Of a stretch of 64,000 nucleotides of DNA, positions 14,220 through 26,306 are shown one piece after another. The position numbers and the translations under genes are program-made. The number at the start of each line of letters is the position of its first letter. Within the stretch, counting starts at the first letter, position 1. A model generated the notes under the pieces. That model was not told the origin of the DNA and made no database searches. It was given only the letters and a program-made list of their open reading frames with translations. The stretch is taken from the NCBI GenBank assembly GCA_030068145.1, contig JAPJBO010000973.1, forward strand, positions 1 through 64,000. The letters are read 5' to 3'. Origin of the DNA: Diplonema papillatum. Lineage: Eukaryota; Euglenozoa; Diplonemea; Diplonemida; Diplonemidae.

Positions 14220-14390
14220 AAAATACTCAGAGGGGCCACCCTCTCCGGTGCTTCTTTCGACGGAGGCTAGAGAGGGAGATAAACGACACGATTGAACGCC
14301 GACGCCCAACACTAAACCGAGATCTGACTGTGGTTTGTGTGGGATAGAGCACCATTTTCCCTTCGTGATTTTGCAACTGGCTGGCTTCCT
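14220..14390 (+). mobile_element. MITE-like family A, strongly diverged copy
   Basis: The order aaatactcagaggggccac, ttcgacggaggctagagagg, acgcccaacactaaacc, gtttgtgtgggatagagcac is that of family A with many substitutions. The tail is not recognisable, so it appears older than the other copies. Confidence 0.6.
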
Positions 14391-14929
14391 TGTTTGCGTG
14401 TTCTGTTTTTTCGCCGTCTCCTTCTCTTTGCAGAAAGAAGTAGAAAGGAACCGAGAGTCGATGATCTTTGTGGGGATTGGCCACAAGTCCCATCGCGGCG
14501 CCTCAGGACGCAGTAAGAGTGGGGTGGTGGGTATGTTTACGCTCGCCGCTCACTCCGAACGTAAATAAACGTATAAATATATGATAAGATGCCAAAAAAA
14601 AAAAAAAACCCCCCTCCCCTTTGCACTAATAAAACGTTTTTTGACGTCATCCCATACTGTACGCCGGCCCCGAAACACTGTCGGCGCGGTAAACGGTGTT
14701 TGGCGGGTTAAGTGAAGGTAAAGGGGCCTCAGAAGGCCCACAAGCGGGTTTCGGGGCCAGTAAAGGGTGACGTCGAAAAGTATTTTACTAGTGCAAAGGG
14801 GACGGGGGGGTATTTCTGGCATCGTCTCATATGCACGTACGACTCATCAATGGGGGGTGGGAACGAAAAGCTAAATGGGTTGGAAAAAGTGGACTTCCAC
14901 GTGCCGCCGCCGTTTCCATTCCAAATGCT

Positions 14930-15710
14930 CCCGTTCAATACAGTTGTAATTGAGCCGGTCCATCCCCTCTTGATAGACCGTGATAGACCGTAGAATACAG
15001 CACCGGGCAATTCAATGCAGCTCTAGGGACTAGGTAGGGATGGACCGTGGTGGACCGTGATTCACTGTGATAGACAGCGGCAGGCACTTCGATGCAGTTT
15101 CAAGAGATAGGGACGGACCGGCTCAGTTGTAATAGGAATTCGCAAACAAAAAAGGCCCAGGCTAGTACGCACACAGTTTCAGACGTCTTGCGCGAGCTTT
15201 TATGGGGGAGGAGTCGGTCCTGTGCCTTAGGGCACGTCAGGGGTTTCGACCACCACCACAGCCCCCGTGAGCAGCGCCTAGTCAATTATTCCCTGCGGAT
15301 CCCAGCCGCTCTGCCGGTCCATCCCCTCATGATAGACCGCGATAGTTTGGGTCAGTTTGGGGTGAGAATGCAAAGAATCCGTGGCGATAATCTGCATCGC
15401 CGGCATCGCGGTTATCTCTTCGCACGTGACGTATCATGATTTCGCCTCTTCCGCTCGTCTTGATCGTCGCGCTCAGGCGCGCGTTTGGTGCTTCGCTTCT
15501 TCTTCGATTGTTCGTCCAGCTTCAACCGCGGTGGACTGAAGAATACAGCTATCCAGGCATCGATGCAATTCGATGCAATTCGATGCGACGCTAGGGGATA
15601 GGGATGGACCTGACAGACCGTGGTGGACCGTGTTTACTCATCATCATCATCACAACACACAGCGGCAGGCAACTCGATGCAGCTCCGGGAGATAGGGATT
15701 TCCAGGACTT
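14930..15710. repeat. Local repeat cluster with gatagaccgt / gatggaccg and tcgatgcag motifs
   Basis: Short units built on tgatagaccg, gatggaccgtggtggaccgt and cgatgcagctc recur about ten times near 14960-15120 and 15300-15700. A single related piece lies at 35175-35215. No coding signal is seen. Confidence 0.6.
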
Positions 15711-17435
15711 TCTACAACAATCTTCAGCTTTTTAGCGTTTATTGTGGTTTAGAGGTGCGATGATTTCGAGTTTCATTGAGGCCGCAGCGTACTGCTGGTA
15801 TTCAGAAGGCTGGGATCAACCCCTCGCATCAAGACCTGTGCTCTATGAACGGTGGTAATGGTGCCTTGCAAGTAATCTCTTCGCACGTATCGCACGTCGG
15901 CAGCTCGTGGGCCAGGCACGGAGCGAGTTTTGCAGCATGCCGCCACGCGGGTAGTGTAGGCATGAACACACTTTAACCACGGCTTTTTAGGAGGGAGTTG
16001 CACTCCGTGGAGTTTTCAGTTTCCTCACTTCCCTCCGTACTGTTACGGCGGGCGCAAGTCGTTTCGAGGTCGCGGCTCTGGTACAATGGGTGATGGCACC
16101 GATGTGGCGCGTTCTGATTGACGGGTGAGTCCGTCTTGCTACGCCGGTTCAAAGGACGGTAAAAGGGTAAAAGGGCCGTAAAAGGACCTTCAAAGGACCC
16201 GAAATGAGTCGTTTTCTTCTTTTTGACTATCTACGCGCGGTCTACGGCGGTAGCTAGCGTTTTGATGGGGAAACTCCATTGAACAACTTTGATACAACTA
16301 ACGTGCAGCCTGCAAAATCGCCCGTGGGAACGGCTAGGGCTACCTATCCCGTGCTGACGACAGGATAGTTCTCTGCGGGCGCCGTGAGCCTGATCGCACA
16401 CGCACATCCAGAGTTTCCTTTCCTATACAAAAAAGGCAGAAGACGCACGATGTTATTTTCCCTCAACGTCCCCTCCAAAAGGAATACGTGTATAATAAAG
16501 CAGGGCAACTCCACGCACTGGCGGGCGTATTCTCCCGATAAACGTTGCAATGGTGGGCGGCGCCTGTCACCAGGGAAGCCTCGGAGGACACAACTGATGC
16601 ATTTAGTTTTTTCCCCTCAGTTGCCGCATCCCCGAGTCTTCTTGAACATCGCTTTCAAGCATTTTTTTATTTTTTATTTTAGAGTTATAGCAGGCTATTA
16701 CCTTCATTTTGCCTCAGTTTTCCAAATTCCGTCTCAATAGCCAATTTGCTTTTCCCGCTCTGAAATCGAGAAGCCACCTGAACCTTCTAAAAGGGGGGGT
16801 CCGGGGGGCACCGCCCCCGGCAAACGGTACGGTTCATTCGGGTGGAAAGAGTTTGCACTTCTCAGTCCGTTTGTCGCGTTAAACATACGACCAACGTACT
16901 GGTGGCACTATTTGCCACCTGTGTGACCCTCGCCCGGTGCACACTCCTGAAGCCAACAGCCCATTTCAAATTCATCCACCACTCAGATACTGTGTGCTGG
17001 TAAACCATTGGCACGAGTAGATGCAGACCGGAGATGAGATCACGGAACAAGGCACTTGTGTCAACTCGGAAAGAATCTGTCAAGAATTCCTGGGCTGCTT
17101 CTGAGCCTCGACTCTCTCACTCGGCTCAGCACCCGCGGCAGCCCCTAACTTCTGCCAGCCAGCCCACCATGCCCAGCGGCGACCCACCGATGGCCAGTCC
17201 CTGACCGCGAGCCCAGCCCTTGACCGCCAGCCAGCTTCCTGGCACAGCTGGCCTAACCCACGCCACCGGACCCCCGCGACCTTTTTCATCGAAGGTCGTT
17301 TTTTGCACTTTTTCATTTTATTTTTTGAGCCGCCCGGATTTCCAAATTCCGTCAGCTGACGGAATTTGGAATGGGAAGCTAATGCCCTGGTTATAGTTTT
17401 TTCGCTTGAGAAGCCGGGATTTTAGAGTCTGCGGG
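15711..17435. other. No gene seen
   Basis: I read both strands and found only short unassigned frames. Two C/G-rich patches (16795-16820 and 17140-17290) are simple-sequence biased. Confidence 0.4.
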
Positions 17436-17640
17436 GGTTTTTGTCGTATAAGATCGAAGATCTTAGAAGATAAATACTATTCCGACGAGAACTAACACTT
17501 GTACAAAGGTTATTCCCCCGTCGCTCCCGAAGAGAAAAACACCGTAATTTACCCCTGCCCACCCGAAGGTCCCACCCGAAGGTATCGAACTATCTCGATA
17601 TCGAGCATTTCCTTTCGAGCTGGAGCTTATGTAAAAAATC
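17436..17640 (+). repeat. Family G element, full copy with the shared 3' tail
   Basis: Starts tttttgtcgtataagatcga, continues cgacgagaactaacacttgt and aacaccgtaattt, and ends tcgagcatttcctttcgagc followed by tggagcttatgtaaaaaa. The last part is the same tail that ends family B, which ties families A, B and G together. Confidence 0.65.
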
Positions 17641-17999
17641 ACGTTGACCATGGAAGCTGGGAGTCGGTAATGGGGATGTAGACATCTTCGTACGCCCACG
17701 TTCAACTCAACGATACTCGCCAATCGCGGCTGATACAAGAGTCGGAAGCTAGCTTTCATATTGTCGGCGTTTGGAAGCAGAGCGGCCGTTCATCAGCAGT
17801 ATACAAAGCTTGCATTCGGAGTCGGCACGAGAGTCCCTCAAGCCCCGCCCGCTCTGCTCACCCCTGTAGTTGACTGTCCCCAGTGACTTGGGTTTAGTGC
17901 AGGCACCAACCCCTACACAAGGCACGCTTGACTCTTAACGATTTGGCTGGGAGCTCTGCCGGCACGGCTCCAACATGGCCCGAAAGAACGTTGAAGTAT

Positions 18000-18225
18000 G
18001 GCTCAAGATAAAGTGGTGTCGCCTGAGGGGGTAATCTCAGGGCCGCCCACGTGATAAAGCCGTTAAGCATTGGGAACTTTTAAGTACGCCGTTAAGCAGC
18101 TGCCGGCTTAACCCGTGACGCAGTTGGTTATCATGAATAGACTACGTTATAGATAGAGTAGCGTTGGCACTCTTACAGGTTCGTTCCCTCGTAGCTCGCC
18201 GGGAACGGGCACTCCAGTGAAACTG
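18000..18225. repeat. Dispersed repeat family H, copy without ORF
   Basis: Contains gagggggtaatctcagggcc, gttaagcattgggaactttt, gccggcttaacccgtga and ccctcgtagctcgccggg. The same blocks recur around 19620-19870 and 51960-53545. Confidence 0.65.
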
Positions 18226-18414
18226 GGTATGTTACCGTTTCAACATAGAGAGTTTCAAGTATTTCGTGCACAACTTGGAGGTAGAAAATGGTACGCCGGC
18301 TAAGCATCCATTCTCTCGCCGTCCGCTTCTGCCACGCAGGCTTGACCTCGGCCGGAATAGTTGAGTCGCAGCCCTGGAACGGAGGCAGATAGTTTACGAT
18401 TCGCTTCTTCTCGC

Positions 18415-18640
18415 GAAAATACTCGAGGGACTGCCTTGTGCTCATTTCGAAGGAGGCTAGAGGGGGAGAAAACAATACAACTACAAAGTGGGTCGTTTTT
18501 GTTGAACGCTTACGCCCGCCACTAAACCCAGATTCACCTGTGTTTCGTGTGGGCTACAGCACATTTACCTCCTTTGATCTATCGCAACTGGCAGTCTCCT
18601 CAAGCATTTCCTACAAAGCAGGTGCTTATACAAAAAAAGA
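18415..18640 (+). mobile_element. MITE-like family A, full copy
   Basis: aatactcgagggactgcc at the left, cagtctcctcaagcatttcc plus aaagcaggtgcttatacaaa at the right. It is nearly identical to copies at 6607 and 55443. Confidence 0.8.
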
Positions 18641-19353
18641 AAGGGAAGATCGGCGTCCTCCTTCAGGGTACGTTAGATTTTCCGACTCCCGCGTTGATGA
18701 GCAACAAACTCAAGAGGTCTCGTACAATACTCCCCGCAGAATATGCACGCGTTCAAGAAGACGAATACTACAGGCAATTTTGCTTATATTTTTGCCTTTC
18801 TTCTTGGAGAGAGGAGGAGCCCTTTTCGGTTGCACGCACATTGGCCCGATTTTTTGCAACTTTGTGTGCTGCGGACTTCGTTGTTCTCGCCGAGACTCTT
18901 TCAGCGTAGCTCGAAAGTCTTGAAGACGAAGGGGAAAAGAGAATGGAAAAGGTGATTGGTGTTGGAACTGTTTTGACACGCACCGGAGGTCCGATTTTGC
19001 AAAAGGGAGCGAGCCGAGCACCCATTGCAGGAGTGGTCGTATTGCAATGCTAGAGAGGTTAAAAAGAAATCGGTGAAGTTCGCGGCTGATTCATCCCCTT
19101 CTGTCGGACGATGTTCTTTCGCCGCGGGGAACAAAAACTTAGCTTAATGTTTGAGCAGTACTGTCCGCCAACATCAAGCTTTCTTGGGAGAAGCAAAAGA
19201 AATGTGTAAACGGGTTTTTGCCTGGAGGCTTTTCGTGTAATTCTGCGGATGCTTTGAGCTATCTTTGTGTCTATGCTTTCATGGTTAAGTGCGCAAATGG
19301 TGTCAGCCGAAACTGGTAAAGCTTCGGCGCCGCCCACGTTATGTTTAGCCAGG

Positions 19354-19716
19354 TTATCGGATGACGTCGTCACCTGCCATTGCGTCGTCAAGGTCGAGCA
19401 TTTGTGGCGCTAGCGGGATTTGGCTGCGATTCCAAAGACTGAGTCGGCGAGTACGAGGGCGGGCAGGAGTGCCTGTTTTCCACTTTCGAGGGCATTGGTG
19501 TGCCCGTGGTTCCCGGTCGTTTCGGAGAGCTGCTTGCCCTCGGTACCTTCTTCTTCCTTCGATGCACCCCTGAGTCGGGTGTGGTCGCCTTCGTCTTCTT
19601 CCGTTTGCGGCCGGCGATCGTTGTTTAGCATTGAGTTCTTTTGTAAGTACATAAACCACACGGATTAGCATGCACTGTTTAGCAGCGGCTGCCAAACATC
19701 CCGTGACACCGCGCAA
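19354..19716 (-). pseudogene. Decayed copy of the family H Cys/His-rich protein ORF (C-terminal end)
   Basis: The last residues (APQMLDLDDAMAGDDVIR and a stop) and the basic KKK/RRR region before them match the intact ORF at 52044-52898. The N-terminal cysteine clusters are gone and the basic region changes frame, so this is a relic. Flanking sequence also matches (ttgttaagcattgagttctt). Confidence 0.65.
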
Positions 19717-20097
19717 GGTGGTAAAACGCTCTTTTGTTTTCTTTTCGATTGCTTTTGATGGGGCTTGCAGGCCTGATATGCAAGAATGGAAAAGAGACGG
19801 GGGGGGGAAAGGAAAAGGTTTGTGCCCTCGTAGCTCGCGGCCAGCGCTCCAGATAGGACTGGGAAAACACGGGGGAAGTGCAAGACTCCTTCTGCTGGGA
19901 CCATGGAGGGCTGGTCCTCTCTCCTTTCAGTTGTTTTTTGGAGGAGTGCAGGGGTTACTTCCAGGACTTGAAACCTTCAGTACTATTTTCCTCGCCGAGA
20001 GAGAATGTCGTTTTGTTGTTTTCCAGATTGCCAAGAGAGCCCGTCTCTCGTGCAATAAAGTAGCTACTTATTGCCGCAAGAGACGCTCGTGACAATG

Positions 20098-20458
20098 TTT
20101 TTACATAAGCGCCAGCTTGAAAGGAAATGCTCGACGATGCTGCCCCAAAGAACAGAAGGGATCCCAAGTGCTGTAACTACCGAAATCACGTGTTGTCTAC
20201 CCCTGCACGACAAATCACACAAACACAACGGGTCAAAGTCCTGAGTGAGAAGCGAAGAACAAATCAGAGAGAGAGAGAGAGACGAGTTAGAGTGCAGGGA
20301 CCATCTCTCCGAGGAGTATCCGGTCGCCCCACTACTATCCCGTACTACTACGGCGTCAGATTGTATTTGTATTGTATTTGCCCCGTACCTCTATGTTTCC
20401 TCTATATTTCCTCCTTTCCATTCGGAGTCGAAGCAGCTACGTCGAGTATTTCTCACTA
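20098..20458 (-). mobile_element. MITE-like family B, inverted copy with GA insert
   Basis: Starts with the reversed tail tttacataagcgccagcttg and ends gcagctacgtcgagtatttc. A GA run and an extra ~70 bases (20267-20355) interrupt it; the same gacgagttagagtgcaggga block follows a GA run at 56320-56365. Confidence 0.7.
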
Positions 20459-21341
20459 TCAGAGGTCGACGTCCACACCCAGAGAAGCACAACACAAGAA
20501 TTGGTGGGAGCTTGCAGTTTGCACGCCGAACCCGACCTGTCAATGAACACAACTGGTAGACAAGTCTGATGCCAGCACTTGCGATAATCCCAGCACCAAC
20601 GTACACAATTGCTGCTGCTGTTAAAAGCTCGTAGATCCACGATGCAAGGTCGCAAGACGAGACAACCACTACGTCTGTGGTTTGCTCGCAGTGGGAAACG
20701 TTTTCGTCGATTCCCCGGTTCCAACACCAGGAAAAGTAGGATGGTCCAAACATTTTCTCCAAAGAAAGCACCCAAGCTTTTCGAGGGGAATTGTGAAAAC
20801 GGGGGTTTGCCTCGAGGCTTTTTCGTGTTATTCTGCAGATGCTTTGAGCTATGTTTGTGTCTAATGCTTTCAGTCGTCTTCTTAACCATGGAAGAATAAA
20901 AAGACAGGCGCTTCGTTTTGTTTGGGTGTGCCGGTTGATAGCTTTCCACTGTCTGTTACCCTATTTCGGTTTCAGGTTGCGGATTGTGATCAACCCCCAA
21001 AACATGCACATCGGTTTAGCCTTCACGATACGTTGCAGGGCAACCCCCAAGATTGTGGTACTTAGTAATAGTAGTAGTATATGTCGTCCAATCCGGGAAC
21101 CAGCCACGGAGCAATCTTTACAAACAAACGAGTGACTTCAGGTAGCGTTGAGCGGCGCCAATCCGAGCGCACACAGCAGCAGTGACGCGTCGGCAGTATT
21201 TGCACTTCAGGATGGGGCTGCCGTCATGAGCGTCGACGGCTAGCGAGTGCCGGCAGAGGGTGCAGTGGTCGGAGCAAGCTTGAACGTGGCAGGTCGGTGA
21301 TGAACAAATGATCTGGTCGATGTATTTTAGCGCGTGTTGGT

Positions 21342-21344
21342 ACT

Positions 21345-21380
<36 letters not shown>
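21342..21380. repeat. (TAG)n trinucleotide repeat, 13 units
   Basis: A pure run of the trinucleotide is visible. Confidence 0.9.
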
Positions 21381-21381
<1 letters not shown>

Positions 21382-21829
21382 TGTCGTCTCACCCGCAGAT
21401 ACGGGGAGTAAAACGGAGCAGTGTTTCGCATTCAAACGATTCAAGTGCGGTGGCAGCAGAAATTGTCAAGCCGTGACAGCATTCGGATGAGGTGTACCTT
21501 CGCAAAGGTGGCATCTCAGTGTGGGGTACAGCGGAACAGCGGAAAATGACAATTGATGCAGTGTTCTGCGCAGGCTTTGAACTTTGTGTTGGTACTTAAA
21601 AAAAGAAAAAGAAAGCTGGGCTCCAGGAGGGGAAGATCCCTTTCCTTTCTTGGGTATTGTTCTTTTTGACCGGTCCTCGGTCGACCGGTTGACTTCTGGA
21701 TTACACAAGCATGGTACGGGTTGTGTACGGTAGCTCTTTTTCAGGGGAAAATGATTGGGCGTTGATTGAATGGGCAGCATAGTTCGCTCATACTACTGGT
21801 ACCCCCTGAGGAAGCGTTTCCCGACGGGG

Positions 21830-21935
21830 AGATTGCAAGAAACGTGCTTGGAATGGGTATGTGCTCAACACCGCACTGGTCCCGTCTGCGCCGTGTTTCG
21901 GTCTTAGCCACGAACGCATAAGGCGGACCATCACC
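21830..21935 (+). repeat. Dispersed repeat family C, partial copy
   Basis: First third of the family, from gcaagaaacgtgcttggaat to gcataaggcggaccatcacc. Confidence 0.7.
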
Positions 21936-22371
21936 ATGGTTGACCCTTGAAACGCTTCACGCGGGGACAGGGTTAACTATCCTGGAAAGCTGCACTTTCT
22001 TCGTGTAGTAGGGTGTCTTGTGGATGTGCATGGAAAAAACAGGGGAGATCTCATTCTCTTGCATCGGGCCGTACCGTTAACCGCAATAGGTCTCCTAGGC
22101 TAAAAGCCTCTGGCCGACAGAACAATGTAGGTAAGGGAAGTCGGCAAACTGGATCCGTAACTTCGGGAAAAGGATTGGCTCTGAGGACACATGCGGGATT
22201 GTCAGTGCGGGTCAGGTCTGGGCTCAGATTGAAGGTGCTGTGAGTGGCGCTCGCGGGTGCTACCCGCGGCTCCTGATTTCTTCCAGGCCTTCTTGCATGT
22301 TGTGCCCGCAATGAAGTGTCAGCTTGGAACTGTTACGAACAAGAGGAATCCAACTGGCTAATAAATACAAC

Positions 22372-22530
22372 CAGCACGGAACCTGAGTGTCTGCCGACAG
22401 GACAGCGGCGTGAGTCTGGTTTGTGTCAGGCGGCTGTTCGTGGCTCGTCTCAGCCAGGACCACCTGCCACCAGGGCCCAGGTGAACCCGTCACGGGGAGA
22501 AGGCCCCTACAACCGTGGCTGAGCAATCCG
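22372..22530 (+). repeat. Dispersed repeat family C, 3' part
   Basis: Second half of the family, from cagcacggaacctgagtgtc to acggggagaaggcccctaca. The family's terminal hairpin tcagggcactcgccctga is found 300 bp away at 22833-22850, on the far side of a family B insertion at the point where the other copies are continuous. Confidence 0.65.
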
Positions 22531-22532
22531 TT

Positions 22533-22832
22533 AAAAATACTCGACGTAGCTGCTTCGACTCCGAATGGAAGGGGGGAAATATAGAGGTTGAGGGGCAAAT
22601 ACAATACAAACACAATCTGATTTGTTCTTCGCTTACACCACCGTGTGTTGTTTTCTCACTCAGGACTTTTGACTTGTTGTGTTTGTATGATTTATCGTGT
22701 AGGGGTAGACCCGCATGACCTCACGTCCGTTCAACACGTGGTTCGGTAGTTACAACACTTGGGATCCCTTCTGTTCTTTGTCGGGCAGCATCGTTGAGCA
22801 TTTCCTTTCAAGCTGGCGCTTATGTAAAAAAC
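22533..22832 (+). mobile_element. MITE-like family B, best full-length copy, inserted in a family C repeat
   Basis: About 295 bp, from aaatactcgacgtagctgct to gcagcatcgttgagcatttc, then the tail ctttcaagctggcgcttatg and an A-run. The two ends are imperfect inverted repeats. Family C sequence on each side joins up if the element is removed. Confidence 0.75.
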
Positions 22833-23039
22833 TCAGGGCACTCGCCCTGAGTTCCGTTTCCCGACGGGGAGGTGGAAGTTGCAGCGCTTTTTGGATGTTT
22901 AGACGGAGAAGTGGGAGTCTAGCCCTTAGGGGTCTAGTCTAAGCCCTGTGGCCCCCCACCGGGCTCTGCGCTCAGTTTCCATGTATATACTCGGCGTAGC
23001 TGCTTTGACTCCGAATCAGGCCTTACGTTCAGCATGCTG

Positions 23040-23112
23040 AACGTAGTGATTTCAGCACGTTAATTTTCTTAGTTCTTTTTGTACACGTGCTGAAATCAGT
23101 ACGTTATCAGCA
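23040..23112. repeat. Inverted repeat just beyond the LINE stop codon
   Basis: The arms tgatttcagcacgt and acgtgctgaaatca flank about 27 bases. It sits in what would be the 3' UTR of the decayed LINE read on the minus strand. Confidence 0.6.
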
Positions 23113-23960
23113 CGTGTCGCCACTTCCCGGGGAAGGCTGAGGCCCCCGTGTCAGCAAAGCCTAGGTCGTTGATGGCTCGTGCTAGATATCCTATCTGCAA
23201 CCCTTTTTCGGCAAACGTTTCCCCAGGCAGCTTGGATTGCGTGTAGGCCTCAAAACCCAAAGCGAGTTCCACGCCGGTCGTAGGGAGAGGGGGGGTGTTG
23301 ACGAGTACCGGCGGGGTTCCGATGGGGGGAATCCCCCGTGTGCTCAGGCATAGGGGCATATTCTGTGCCGCCACTCCTGCGACGTCGAGTCGGCAGCGTA
23401 GATTGACCCACCTGCGGGCATTCCCAGAAATAGTGTAGCAGGGTCCCACCGTCGCAGAACTCGCATACGCCGTCACCCATTCCCCATTTTCTGTTGCACC
23501 ACTCGCGAGAGTACACCGCTCCTGCTGCATTTGCGGATTGCAAAGCTGAGCCTGTCCCCCGTCGCGCGGTTCTGCCACAGTCTGTTCAGCAGGCGCACTT
23601 CCACCCCCCTCTCGATACCCGAGTAGCCTTGCCTTTGTGTCGTCAGGTAGCGCCACGCTCGAAGACGCAGGCCCTCACGGACGAAGTGCAGTGCCTCCTT
23701 CCCGGAAAAAGGCACGGTCGCACCTTCGAACGATAGCAACTCGAAACTGTGCCGCTTCGCCGGCAAGAAACGTATCTCCCGAAGGAGATTGGATAGCAGC
23801 CCGACGGGGCCCTTTAAGGAGGCGTCAGCCCCGGATACAAGGAGGGCATCCATTCGCAGCCGAAACCTCTCCTTCTGGTATTGCTTCGCGGCGGTGCGGA
23901 GTGAGCTGTACCCGGAGGCGCATGCCGGATCGCACAAGTGCGCCTTCGCAACAAGAAGGA
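23096..23960 (-). pseudogene. Decayed non-LTR retrotransposon ORF2, C-terminal end
   Basis: The minus strand carries an ~150-residue frame (WRYLTT, then RLLNRLWQNR), followed in a second frame by CEFCDGGTLLHYFWECP. The latter is the Cys-x2-Cys-x6-His-x4-Cys cluster found after the RT in many LINE ORF2 proteins. The two frames overlap around 23470-23545, so a frameshift separates them. Nothing of the RT palm is visible upstream. Related-looking protein fragments continue in other frames to about 24140. It is a dead, truncated copy. Confidence 0.6.
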
Positions 23961-24139
23961 CAACAGACGCCTACACGCCACTTACTCGATGCGAGGAAGT
24001 AACCGTGCCGGACAGAACGCACGGCGTTGACGAGCCCAGAAACACAGGGTCCATGCTGACAATGGTCTAGAAACAAAAGGCGTGTCAGTCGGTGCCTCGG
24101 CGAAGAAAGTGAATCCCAGGAAAAATGATTCACAGGAGG

Positions 24140-26140
24140 ATCGACGGTGGGGTGTGGTAAATCGTCGACGAAGTGTCATCGACGAGCGAGGGAGAATGTG
24201 GCATTGCGACCGTCACGAGTTGCACCACGTCAACAGCGCCGAGTAACCCTTCCGGAATCAAGCGAAAGGCTGCTCACTCGGGACTCATCATCCTTTTCCT
24301 GGGTACCACTGGAGGCTGGGCGGAAGAATTCTCTAAGGTGAAAAGGTCAAAATCCCCGGGAAAACTGCGGCCCAAAAAAAAACCCTAAAGTGCGAGTTTT
24401 GAGGTATTGCGGCCCAAAAAAAAAATTTTTTTTCCTTGACCCACCCCTGGGGACCGCCGTGGACGGTGGCTGTGGGGCTAGGGTCGTGTAGGGGGATAGG
24501 GGCACGAAAAAAACTCCAGGAAAACAAAATCGATTCACAACTTTTCACAACTTTGCGTCGTCTTGTTGCGTTAGTGGGGAGTCATTTGCATGCAAATGAG
24601 TACCACACTATACAGACCTTTGCAGAGCTCTGCAGAACAATGTGTCAAACCTAATTATGAGAAGTTGTGATTTTTTGTGCTAAAAAATAGGTGGATCACC
24701 CCATGAAGCAACCTTTTTTCTTTTCACACGCTTTTGAGAAGGTCCGGCGTCTGTCGAGGAAACCCGAAAACACGGCTGTGGAAATCCCAAATTGAGAGCA
24801 AAACAAGTCGCTTGCAATTTGTGGTTCCAGCCAGGACATCAAAAGAAGGCATCAACGGATTGCCTGCGCTGGGGAAGGGGTTTCCGCAGAGAAGCGTATC
24901 ACTCCGTCTGCATGCTGCAAAGGCCGAAAGCTCGGCGTTGCTTTCAAGAAAACGGGGTTGTGTGGATTGTTTGGGGCTTTGTAGGGCTGGGGTGCGTCCT
25001 CAACATCTTGTCCTATCTGCTCTACGATGCGGTCCACATGCAAGGGCCTAAGCAGACGGAGCACCGAAGCGTCACAAGACAGGACAGCGATGTGAGTTTA
25101 GTGCGCAGTCCAGTGGCTGCCAATGGAGAACTCGCTGAAGGCAGCCGTCCCAGTTGAATCGGGTGAGGGGAGGGGGGATGTAACGTTCCGCGAAATTCGG
25201 TCACGATGTCTACACTGACCCAGAAGACCCCCGACAAGGTCTTCCACCGACCCGCAAGCAGTGCAGAACACCCTGAAGGCATGACCTTCCGGAGATACTG
25301 CCCTCAAGCAGAAGAAGCTGAAAGCGTGACCATGCAAGAGTGCAACCTGATGAGCACGAAAGTAGAACCCGGGTGCACAAACAGAAGAGCCCGGAAGCAT
25401 GTTTATCCAGAGATGCTGTCCATTCAGCAGACCGAGAACTCTGAGGACATGTGCGAAGCAGCGGTAGTCATGCTCTTGAGTTGTTTGTGCGCCACGCTGC
25501 ATGGCGTGGCACTGTGTTGTCCTGTGTTACAGCGGCAGCAGGCTGCCCAACACACACGGTACCGGATGAACCTGCTAGTTCAAGAGATCACGAGAGCTTT
25601 CAATCGTTGACAAATGTACTGAGGTTTCCCAGCGGTGCACTCATCTGTACGATTGGCAGCGCCCGCGATGGGCAGCGGCCCACATCTGAAGCGGTGATGC
25701 TGCCCACGGCAGATGCTCTCAGGAATATGGTCTTGAGTTGTTTGTTGCTTGACAGCGCTGTCCGGTGCTCGTCTGCGCACCACGCTCCGGGATGAGCAAA
25801 AATGCTTGCAACTTGGTTTGGGTCAGAAGAACACAGGGCTCATTTTCTGGGGTATGTCGAGTTGCAAGAAGCTGGTATTTTAGAGTCTCCAGTATTGTCC
25901 GTTGGGACCTCCTTTTTAGAGTTCAAGTTCGCTTTTTGAGATTTTTGTTCCCTTTGACTCGCGCCAACAGTTTGTAAACCGCCTAAATCACGAGGTTTCT
26001 ACCCCCTAGGTTTCTGTTTCCGTTTTGTTGACGGGTGTGAGGAACGTCGTTTCCTACCAAGAAAACGGCTAGTGCACCTGTACTCCGTTCCCATCCAACG
26101 TAGCCCTGGAAGGGAAACCATAGTATAATGGTTCGGGGGA
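24140..26140. other. No gene seen
   Basis: The region contains a palindrome atttgcatgcaaat (24589-24602), two copies of an A-rich ctgcggcccaaaaaaa motif near 24365 and 24410, and loosely repeated segments at 25030-25560 and 25640-25790 (for example cttgagttgttt). No domain was recognised on either strand. Confidence 0.4.
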
Positions 26141-26245
26141 AAAGTCTTAGTTTAATGTTTAGGCAGAGCACTGCCCCTCATGCATGGTTGATGCTAGCAT
26201 TAAATCTTCTTCGAGGAAGATGTTGTCTAGGAAAAGGGATGCAAA
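26140..26245. repeat. Short dispersed repeat, also at 34655-34760
   Basis: Both copies read cttagtttaatgtttaggca, then gcatggttgatgctagcat, then cttcttcgaggaagatg. A weaker version lies at 36300-36390. The first part vaguely resembles a tRNA D arm, but there is no B box. Confidence 0.6.
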
Positions 26246-26306
26246 ATAAGGGCGGGAAACTCGTTTGCACACGCCTGGCGCGCTAAGAGCACTCACGGGC
26301 GGATAG

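Noticed and set aside
17080..17316. Minus-strand Trp/Gly-rich frame as a gene
   Set aside because: Composition-driven, with no motif, no splice context and no repeat elsewhere.
24589..24602. Palindrome atttgcatgcaaat as an octamer regulatory site
   Set aside because: A single 14-bp palindrome far from any supported gene is not enough evidence.
26140..26210. Functional tRNA gene
   Set aside because: There is a D-arm-like stretch but no B box and no acceptor stem; the sequence is a dispersed repeat.
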